Assembly (NCBI GenBank): GCA_964196155.1 | Contig: CAXMRP010000180.1 | Location: forward strand, 1 to 7,333 | Length of the DNA: 7,333 nt | From: CAXMRP01 sp964196155 | GTDB lineage: Bacteria; Pseudomonadota; Alphaproteobacteria; Rhizobiales; Afifellaceae | Direction: 5' to 3' | Shown: piece after piece, positions 1-5,414 of the stretch | How positions within the stretch are numbered: position 1 is the stretch's first letter | How the letters are laid out: every line of letters begins with the position of its first letter | Made by a program: the position numbers and the translations under genes | The notes under the pieces: model-generated | What the model was told of the DNA's origin: nothing | Database searches by the model: none | The model's input: the letters and a program-made list of their open reading frames with translations, nothing else

Positions 1-2
1 AT

Positions 3-1091
3 CCTCTCGATGTGCTGCACCCGGTCATGGTGGCGCAGGCGCTTGATGCGATTGCTGTTGTTCCAGGAGCGAACTTTCGCAAGTTATTTGGCAAGGATTT
101 TCACCAGAACGAGCGCCCGCTCGTGGTGATCGTCCAGCGCGACGGCCCAAGTCTGGCGATTGTGCCAAACCTTGAACTGGCCTCCTTCGCGGCTCTCGAT
201 TTCCCCGGTGAAATCTTCGATTGGCGCGACGAAAACGGCTACAGTGCCGCTTTTGCCGCCGCTGCCAATCATGTTCAGCCCGACACCCGATTGGGTCTGG
301 AGGGCCAGACGATGCGGGTATTTGTCCAGATGGCGCTGGCTGAAGCGCTACCGCAGGCGAGTCTGATTGATGTCCACAGTGCAATTTCAGCCATTCGCCT
401 GACCAAATCACCCGCCGATCTGGTGTGCTTGAAGCGGGCGATCGAAATTTCGGAACAAGCGCTCGATCTGACGCTGCGCGAGGTTCGCGCCGGTCTCACC
501 GAGACCGAAGTCGAGGGCATCCTGCTGAAGAACCTCTTCGCTTGCGGGTCCGACGGCCTGGCGTTCTCACCGATCGTGGCGGCGGGCGGCAATTCAGCCA
601 AGCCTCACGCCAAGGCGCGGCCGGACTACAAAATCGCACCCGGCGATGCGCTACTATTTGATTTCGGCGGTTCCTGGGGCGGTTATCAGGCCGATATCAC
701 CCGGACCTTTTTTGTTGAAACGGTCAGCGATACAGACCGCGATTTCTACAACACCGTCAAGACGGCCAACGAGACCGGGCGTGCGGCAGTGAAACCGGGT
801 GCGACCGCCCATCAGGTCGATGACGCGGTGCAGCTGGTTCTGGAAGCCTCGCCATTCTCGCAGTTCCGCCGCCACAAGACCGGGCACGGGCTGGGCATGG
901 AGGTGCACGAAGAACCTTACATCATGCGCGGCAACCAGACTGCGCTTGAGCCGGGTATGGTGTTCACCGTTGAGCCGGGGTTATATCGGCAGGGTGAATG
1001 TGGCGTTCGCATTGAAGACGATGTGGTGGTAACCCGGACCGGGATGGAATGCCTCACGGCGTTCCCGCGGGATTTGAGGATTGTGGGCTGA
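3..1091 (+). CDS. M24-family metallopeptidase (Xaa-Pro aminopeptidase/dipeptidase type), 5' end probably outside the window
   Basis: Predicted cytoplasmic di-metal peptidase of the pita-bread fold, the family that cleaves next to proline in short peptides. Numbering from a GTG at 12 (359 residues), all five metal ligands are visible: D217 (in LLFDFGG), D228 (in ADITRT), H292 (in GHGLGMEVH), E321 (in FTVEPG) and E335 (in RIEDD). The conserved second His-Glu pair follows H292. Residues 1 to about 130 form the creatinase-like N-terminal domain, recognisable from AIAVVPGANFRKLFGKDFH. The frame is open to the window edge and already reads PLDVLHPVMVAQ before the conserved block, so the true start is probably a few codons before base 1. 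GTG 12 and ATG 27 are alternatives inside the window. It ends 2 nt before the first permease gene, so a role in cutting imported peptides is inferred. The family also contains creatinase-like and other hydrolases, so the exact substrate is uncertain. Confidence 0.9.
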   Translation, partial: PLDVLHPVMVAQALDAIAVVPGANFRKLFGKDFHQNERPLVVIVQRDGPSLAIVPNLELASFAALDFPGEIFDWRDENGYSAAFAAAANHVQPDTRLGLEGQTMRVFVQMALAEALPQASLIDVHSAISAIRLTKSPADLVCLKRAIEISEQALDLTLREVRAGLTETEVEGILLKNLFACGSDGLAFSPIVAAGGNSAKPHAKARPDYKIAPGDALLFDFGGSWGGYQADITRTFFVETVSDTDRDFYNTVKTANETGRAAVKPGATAHQVDDAVQLVLEASPFSQFRRHKTGHGLGMEVHEEPYIMRGNQTALEPGMVFTVEPGLYRQGECGVRIEDDVVVTRTGMECLTAFPRDLRIVG

Positions 1092-1093
1092 CG

Positions 1094-2101
1094 ATGCTGC
1101 GATTTTTTCTCAGACGGATCGGTCTTTTGATCCCCACCCTCATCGGCATCACCATGGTTTCCTTTGGTTTTGTGCGCGTCCTGCCGGGCGATCCGGTTTT
1201 GCTGATGGCCGGCGAACGCGGCATCTCGGAGGAACGCTACCAGAGCCTGATGACGCAGTTCGGCTACGACCAGCCGATCTGGCGGCAATATCTGGACTAT
1301 CTGGGCGATCTCCTGACGGGCGATTTCGGCCAGTCGCTCGTCACCAAACAGCCGGTGATGGAGGAATTTTTCACCCTCTTTCCGGCAACCTTGGAGCTGT
1401 CGCTCTGTGCCATGATCATTGCTGTTTCCCTTGGCATTCCGGCCGGAATTTTCGCCGCATCCCGGCGCGGCTCCTTCTACGATCAGGCGGTCATGGGCAC
1501 CGCCCTTGTCGGCTACTCCATGCCGATCTTCTGGTGGGGTTTGCTGTTGATCATCATCTTTTCCGGTACCTTGCACTGGACGCCGGTCTCCGGGCGCATA
1601 TCGCTGCTCTATTTTTTCCCGCAAGAGACCGGTTTCATGCTGATCGACAGCCTTTTATCCGGTCAAAAGGGCGCGTTTACATCTGCTGCCCGCCATCTGA
1701 TCCTGCCCTCCATTGTCCTGGCGACAATTCCCCTTGCCGTCATCGCCCGCCAGACCCGTTCGGCCATGCTCGAGGTTCTCGGCGAGGACTATATTCGCAC
1801 CGCGCGGGCCAAGGGCCTGCCGCCACAACGGGTGGTCGGCGTCCACGCCCTGCGCAATGCCATGATTCCGGTCATCACAGTGATCGGCTTGAGTGTCGGC
1901 ACGCTGCTTGCCGGTGCCATTTTGACGGAAACGATTTTTTCGTGGCCGGGGATCGGCAAATGGATGGTCGATTCCATTTTCCGGCGCGATTATCCGGTTG
2001 TTCAGGGCGGACTGCTGCTCATCGCCGGCATGATCATGATCGTAAATCTGATCGTCGATATGACCTATGGGCTGATCAACCCGCAAATTCGCCACAACTG
2101 A
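1094..2101 (+). CDS. peptide/oligopeptide ABC transporter permease, DppB/OppB type
   Basis: Inner-membrane permease, one half of the translocation channel of a Dpp/Opp-class importer; 335 residues, the usual length for this subunit. The N-terminus (MLRFFLRRIGLLIPTLIGIT) is the typical first membrane helix, followed by the family block RVLPGDPV (28-35). A periplasmic segment then holds LGDLLTGDFGQSL (70-82). Further hydrophobic spans lie at about 98-122 and 134-157 and in the last third. The cytoplasmic coupling loop (EAA motif) is at about 231-255, with EDYIRTARAKGL and LRNAMIP, and contacts an ATPase subunit. I chose ATG 1094 because the longer frame from 1049 adds 15 non-membrane residues that lie inside the peptidase gene. 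A GAGGA at 1076-1080 or GTGGG at 1083-1087 could serve as ribosome binding site. The start lies 2 nt after the peptidase stop, so translation is probably coupled. Substrate (dipeptide, oligopeptide, nickel or other) cannot be read from this subunit. Confidence 0.93.
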   Translation: MLRFFLRRIGLLIPTLIGITMVSFGFVRVLPGDPVLLMAGERGISEERYQSLMTQFGYDQPIWRQYLDYLGDLLTGDFGQSLVTKQPVMEEFFTLFPATLELSLCAMIIAVSLGIPAGIFAASRRGSFYDQAVMGTALVGYSMPIFWWGLLLIIIFSGTLHWTPVSGRISLLYFFPQETGFMLIDSLLSGQKGAFTSAARHLILPSIVLATIPLAVIARQTRSAMLEVLGEDYIRTARAKGLPPQRVVGVHALRNAMIPVITVIGLSVGTLLAGAILTETIFSWPGIGKWMVDSIFRRDYPVVQGGLLLIAGMIMIVNLIVDMTYGLINPQIRHN

Positions 2102-2111
2102 GGCCGCCTTG
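2099..2111 (+). promoter_or_regulatory. ribosome binding site and TTG start of the DppC-type permease
   Basis: TGAGG (2099-2103) combines the stop codon of the upstream permease with a Shine-Dalgarno-like GAGG, five bases before the TTG at 2109. The next in-frame ATG is far downstream, after the first membrane helix and well into the protein, so TTG is the only start that keeps the conserved N-terminus. The arrangement suggests coupled translation of the two permeases in a fixed ratio. Confidence 0.6.
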
Positions 2112-3053
2112 ACCGATCAGACTACCAAATCCGAGCCCGCTGCCCCGGAAACTGAAAACCAGCCTGAGGGCGATACCGCGCGCCAGACGCGCCGCCGGGC
2201 AATCGCCGAGTTCTGGTATTATTTTTCCGAAAACCGCGGCGCGGTCATTGGCCTGGCGGTCTTTGCCGCAACCATCCTGATCGCGTTGCTGGCGCCACTT
2301 GTCGCACCCCACCCGCCCAATCTTCAATTTCGTGATGCGCTTCTGGTACCGCCATTTTGGCAAGAAGGCGGCCGGGCGGAATTTTTGTTGGGTACGGACG
2401 CCGTCGGCCGGGACATGTTGTCCCGCCTGATCTACGGCGCACGGTTTTCCTTGTTTATCGGCCTTGTGGTTGTCACGCTTTCTGTTCTCGGCGGCGTCTC
2501 CACCGGACTTGTCGCAGGCTATTATCGCGGTACCGTCGATACCATCATCATGCGGGTGATGGACGTCATTTTGGCGTTTCCCTCCCTGCTTCTGGCACTG
2601 GTTCTGGTCGCCATCCTCGGGCCGGGCCTGCTCAATGCGATGATTGCCATTGCCATCGTCCTGCAACCGCATTTTGTCCGCCTGACCCGGGCCTCGGTAC
2701 TCAACGAAATCAACCGGGAATATGTCATATCGGCGCGGGTCGCCGGGGCCTCGAAATTTTATCTGATGACCCGGACGCTGCTGCCAAATTGTCTTGGGCC
2801 GGTCATCGTTCAGGCGACCCTGTCCTTCTCCAACGCTATTCTCGATGCCGCGGCGCTGGGGTTCCTGGGCATGGGCGCCCAGCCGCCAACCCCGGAATGG
2901 GGCACCATGCTGGCCGAGGCCCGTGAGTTCATCTTGCGCGCATGGTGGGTCGTGACGCTGCCCGGTTTGGCCATACTGATCACCGTTCTTGCCATCAATC
3001 TGATGGGCGACGGCCTGCGCGATGCGCTTGATCCCAAGTTGAAGAGAACCTGA
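2109..3053 (+). CDS. peptide/oligopeptide ABC transporter permease, DppC/OppC type
   Basis: Second inner-membrane permease, 314 residues, pairing with the DppB-type subunit to form the channel. A hydrophilic cytoplasmic N-terminus of about 40 residues, rich in Glu, Pro and Thr and ending in an RRR patch, precedes the first membrane helix (about 44-66, GAVIGLAVFAATILIALLAP). The family block LLGTDAVGRDMLSRLIYGAR follows. The EAA coupling loop is at about 203-225, with REYVISARVAGASK and LLPN. After it come AALGFLGMGAQPPTPEWG and a last hydrophobic span ending in NLMGDGLRDALDPK, the standard C-terminus of this subunit. The start is an unusual TTG: there is no ATG or GTG nearby in frame, and a GAGG at 2100-2103, overlapping the stop of the previous gene, sits 5 nt upstream. 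The gap to the previous gene is 7 nt. The stop overlaps the next start by one base. Confidence 0.93.
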   Translation: MTDQTTKSEPAAPETENQPEGDTARQTRRRAIAEFWYYFSENRGAVIGLAVFAATILIALLAPLVAPHPPNLQFRDALLVPPFWQEGGRAEFLLGTDAVGRDMLSRLIYGARFSLFIGLVVVTLSVLGGVSTGLVAGYYRGTVDTIIMRVMDVILAFPSLLLALVLVAILGPGLLNAMIAIAIVLQPHFVRLTRASVLNEINREYVISARVAGASKFYLMTRTLLPNCLGPVIVQATLSFSNAILDAAALGFLGMGAQPPTPEWGTMLAEAREFILRAWWVVTLPGLAILITVLAINLMGDGLRDALDPKLKRT

Positions 3054-4084
3054 TGCCGCTTCTCGAGATTCGCAATCTCAGCGTCGATTTCCAGACCGCC
3101 GGCGGCCTGTTCCGGGCGGTCGACAGTGTCGATATCACCTGCGACAGCGGTGAGGTGCTGGCCATTGTCGGCGAGTCCGGCTCGGGCAAATCGGTCGCCA
3201 TGCTGGCCCTTCTGGGTCTGTTGCCGTGGACGGCAGTTGTCACCGCCGATCACATGAATTTCGATGGCAAGGACATATTGAACCTGTCGCCCCGGGATCG
3301 GCGCAAGGTCGTCGGCAAGGATATGGCGATCATCTTTCAGGAACCGATGTCAAGCCTCAATCCCTGCTTTACGGTCGGCTTCCAGATTGGCGAATCCCTG
3401 CGCACCCATCTCGGCCTCGGTCGCGCCGCGCGACGGGCGCGTTGCATTGAACTGTTGGAACTGGTCGGGATTTCGGCACCGGAAGAGCGGCTGTCGGTCT
3501 TCCCTCACCAATTGTCTGGCGGCATGAGCCAGCGGGTGATGATCGCCATGGCGCTGTCCTGCGATCCCAAGCTGCTCATCGCCGACGAGCCGACAACCGC
3601 GCTAGATGTCACCATTCAGGCGCAGATTCTGGAATTGCTGCTGCACCTTCAGTGCGAAAAGGGCATGGCGCTCATCCTCATCACCCACGATATGGGCGTG
3701 GTCGCCGAAACCGCCGAGCGGGTGCAGGTCCAGTATGCCGGCCAGAAGGTCGAAGAGCAGGCGGTCGGGCAGTTGTTCGCCGACCCCCATCATCCCTACA
3801 CCGCAGCGCTGCTTGCCGCTTTACCCGAGCGGGCCGTCGGGCGCCGGCTGCCGTCGATACCCGGAATTGTTCCGGGCCAGTACGACCGGCCCGATGGTTG
3901 TCTGTTTTCGCCGCGCTGCGCCTTTGTCACCGATATTTGCCGCCGCGGCGTCAAACGTCAGGGGGAGGGCCTCGGATCGGTTCTGTGCAACCATCCGCTG
4001 AGCCAAGGCGTTCCGGTTGAGCGCCAGGACGTTGGCGAGGCGGCCATGGCGCAGGCGGCCGATCCAGAACTGTCGCCCCGATGA
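3053..4084 (+). CDS. peptide/oligopeptide ABC transporter ATP-binding protein, DppD/OppD type
   Basis: Cytoplasmic ATPase that powers the importer together with the DppF-type partner; 343 residues. Visible motifs: Walker A GESGSGKS (40-47), Q-loop Q96 in IIFQEPMSSLNP, signature LSGGMSQR (154-161, the M variant common in this family), Walker B LLIADEP with D178 and E179, D-loop ALD, and switch H212 in ITHDMG. The C-terminal oligopeptide/dipeptide transporter domain (about 235-320) carries HPYTAALLAALP and four cysteines, C283, C289, C296 and C312. In related peptide transporters such cysteines have been reported to hold an iron-sulfur cluster; that is inferred here. The last 25 or so residues are a weakly conserved Ala/Glu-rich tail. 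ATG 3053 overlaps the previous stop as TGATG, with a weak purine stretch AAGAGAA at 3042-3048 ahead of it. The last four bases overlap the next gene. Confidence 0.95.
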   Translation: MPLLEIRNLSVDFQTAGGLFRAVDSVDITCDSGEVLAIVGESGSGKSVAMLALLGLLPWTAVVTADHMNFDGKDILNLSPRDRRKVVGKDMAIIFQEPMSSLNPCFTVGFQIGESLRTHLGLGRAARRARCIELLELVGISAPEERLSVFPHQLSGGMSQRVMIAMALSCDPKLLIADEPTTALDVTIQAQILELLLHLQCEKGMALILITHDMGVVAETAERVQVQYAGQKVEEQAVGQLFADPHHPYTAALLAALPERAVGRRLPSIPGIVPGQYDRPDGCLFSPRCAFVTDICRRGVKRQGEGLGSVLCNHPLSQGVPVERQDVGEAAMAQAADPELSPR

Positions 4085-5034
4085 CGGCACCGATCATCGA
4101 AGCGCGAAACCTGACCCGGCATTATCAAATTGGTGGCGGACTGTTCGCCAAACCCGGTCTCGTGCGGGCACTGGAAGATGCCAGTTTTGAATTGTACGCC
4201 GGCAAGACACTGGCGATCGTCGGCGAGTCTGGATGCGGAAAATCAACCCTTGCCCGCGTAGTGACGATGATCGAGCCGCCCACCGGCGGCGAACTGCTCA
4301 TCAACGGGGCGCCGGCTCAGATGGACACCAAAGAGACCCGGCAGACCATTCAGATCGTATTCCAGAATCCCTACGGTTCGCTCAATCCGCGCCACAAGGT
4401 CGGCGCAATATTGGAAGAGCCGCTCAGGCTCAACACAAACCAGGATGGCGCCACCCGCCGCAAGCTTGCTGTTGAGACCATGGAAAGGGTTGGCCTGCGA
4501 CCGGAGCACTATGAGCGCTATCCCCACATGTTTTCCGGTGGTCAGCGCCAACGCATTGCCATTGCCCGGGCGTTGATGATGAAGCCGAAGGTTCTGGTGC
4601 TGGATGAGCCGGTATCGGCGCTCGACCTGTCGATCCAGGCGCAAGTTCTGAACCTTCTCGATGACCTCCAGTCGGAGTTGGGGCTCGCTTACCTATTCAT
4701 CAGTCATGACCTGTCCGTGGTCAAACATATCGCCGACGACGTCATGGTTATGTATCTGGGCCGGGTGGTCGAAGCCGGCGATGCGGCCAGTGTGTTCGCC
4801 AACTCCCGCCATCCCTATACGGCAGCGCTGATGAGCGCGACGCCGATTGCAGATCCTGGCAGCAAGAAAGAACGCATCATGTTGACCGGCGAATTGCCCT
4901 CGCCGCTTGATCCGCCCTCCGGCTGTACATTTCATCCCCGCTGCCGCCATGCCACAGACCAGTGCAGCAACCGGATTCCGCCGGACGAAACCAGCAACGG
5001 CAGGCAGATTGCCTGTTTTCATCCGCTCGACTGA
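4081..5034 (+). CDS. peptide/oligopeptide ABC transporter ATP-binding protein, DppF/OppF type
   Basis: Second ATPase of the importer, 317 residues, expected to form a heterodimer with the DppD-type subunit beneath the two permeases. Motifs: Walker A GESGCGKST (48-56), Q-loop Q95 in VFQNPYGSLNPR (a block typical of the F subunit), signature FSGGQRQR (151-158), Walker B VLVLDEP with D175 and E176, D-loop SALD, and switch H209 in ISHDLSVV. The C-terminal domain has HPYTAALMSATP, then LTGELPSPLDPPSGC, and four cysteines C282, C288, C295 and C312 spaced almost exactly as in the partner ATPase. ATG 4081 overlaps the upstream stop as ATGA. I see no strong ribosome binding site, so translation probably depends on termination of the gene before it. 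This is the last gene of the operon; it is followed by a 380-base gap without a clear Rho-independent terminator. Confidence 0.95.
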   Translation: MTAPIIEARNLTRHYQIGGGLFAKPGLVRALEDASFELYAGKTLAIVGESGCGKSTLARVVTMIEPPTGGELLINGAPAQMDTKETRQTIQIVFQNPYGSLNPRHKVGAILEEPLRLNTNQDGATRRKLAVETMERVGLRPEHYERYPHMFSGGQRQRIAIARALMMKPKVLVLDEPVSALDLSIQAQVLNLLDDLQSELGLAYLFISHDLSVVKHIADDVMVMYLGRVVEAGDAASVFANSRHPYTAALMSATPIADPGSKKERIMLTGELPSPLDPPSGCTFHPRCRHATDQCSNRIPPDETSNGRQIACFHPLD

Positions 5035-5040
5035 TTTCGT

Positions 5041-5194
5041 TCTCACATCAACCGAAGGAGTGGCCCGCGTCATCGCCCTCATGTGATCGTGCCGATAGTG
5101 CCCTGCAGCGCTAAAAACGCCGACATCGTCAGGCTCGGCGGTGTCCAGAACAGGAAGGTCGGCAGGGTCGCCAGTAGCACCGACAGAACCAGTC
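5041..5194 (-). pseudogene. decayed fragment of an EamA/DMT-type membrane transporter (tentative)
   Basis: Read on the minus strand from 5193 down, one frame gives RLVLSVLLATLPTFLFWTPP followed by SLTMSAFLALQGTIGTIT and then a stop (TGA near 5082). This looks like a membrane helix, a W-T-P-S-L type loop and the next helix with a G-T-I-G-T motif, the pattern I know from the second half of EamA/DMT drug-metabolite transporters. The neighbouring frame continues directly with HMRAMTRATPSV, which fits the H-x-x-x-T-R-A segment expected next in that family. So the likeliest reading is a gene fragment broken by a frameshift, truncated on one side by the end of the ABC ATPase gene and on the other by the palindrome, where a TAG falls. 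No start codon or intact domain remains. Recognition rests on a short stretch and on recall; chance similarity in a hydrophobic reading frame is the main alternative. Confidence 0.42.
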
Positions 5195-5195
5195 T

Positions 5196-5244
5196 CTAGG
5201 GCACATTCCGAAAAGTGGGGCCCAGTATTCGGAATGCGCTCTAG
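5196..5244. repeat. 49-bp palindromic intergenic repeat of rhizobial type
   Basis: The left arm (5196-5219) starts CTAGGGCACATTCCGAA and the right arm (5221-5244) ends TTCGGAATGCGCTCTAG. The arms match at 20 of 24 positions around a single central base (5220), with CTAG at both outer ends. As RNA or single-stranded DNA it would form a long hairpin. I associate the ATTCCGAAAAGTGG core with palindromic repeats scattered between genes in Hyphomicrobiales genomes; that link is from memory. It could act as a transcription-stop or mRNA-stabilising hairpin between the ABC operon and lnt, but it has no T-tract like a classical terminator. Confidence 0.75.
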
Positions 5245-5361
5245 GCTGGCGCGTTGGCCGCCTACAACCGCCACTTGATTTCGCTGATCCTTTTCCCGCA
5301 CAAATCAGCCCGACCACAAGCGATTCGCAGGCGTCAGTTCAGCCCGTTTGCGGCGAATTTT

Positions 5362-5385
5362 CGATGTGGCGTCCCGATGTGGCGT
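5362..5385 (+). repeat. 11-bp direct repeat upstream of lnt
   Basis: CGATGTGGCGT occurs at 5362-5372 and again at 5375-5385, separated by CC (period 13 bases), 30 to 53 bases before the lnt start. It may be a small local duplication or a regulator site; nothing else identifies its role. Confidence 0.45.
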
Positions 5386-5400
5386 TTTGTCACGAATTGC

Positions 5401-5405
5401 AGGAA
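5401..5405 (+). promoter_or_regulatory. ribosome binding site of lnt
   Basis: AGGAA at 5401-5405 sits 9 bases before the ATG at 5415. It supports that ATG over the in-frame ATG at 5364, which has no comparable site and would add 17 residues lacking any Lnt-like character. Confidence 0.65.
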
Positions 5406-5414
5406 CGAAAGACC

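Larger units (their letters stand above)
5035..5414. other. intergenic region with a decayed transporter fragment, a palindrome and a direct repeat
   Basis: No intact gene is visible in these 380 bases. From left to right it holds: a minus-strand fragment that reads like part of a DMT-type transporter (about 5041-5194); a 49-bp palindrome (5196-5244); about 115 bases in which I see nothing definite (5245-5361); an 11-bp direct repeat (5362-5385); and the ribosome binding site of lnt (5401-5405). I looked for a -35/-10 pair for lnt and found no convincing one. The open frames crossing this stretch are short and non-conserved in appearance. Confidence 0.6.

Noticed and set aside
1049..1093. Longer start for the DppB-type permease at 1049
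   Set aside because: The extra 15 residues overlap the peptidase coding end, are not hydrophobic and precede an ATG with a typical first helix; 1094 fits the family.
917..1624. A 235-residue minus-strand open frame across the peptidase-permease junction
   Set aside because: It is antisense to two well-conserved genes, has a low-complexity charged composition and no recognisable domain; such long shadows are common in GC-rich coding DNA.
4693..5301. A 202-residue minus-strand open frame reaching from dppF into the gap
   Set aside because: Most of it is antisense to the ATPase gene. The only family-like signal in the gap spans two frames, which fits a decayed fragment better than this frame as a gene.
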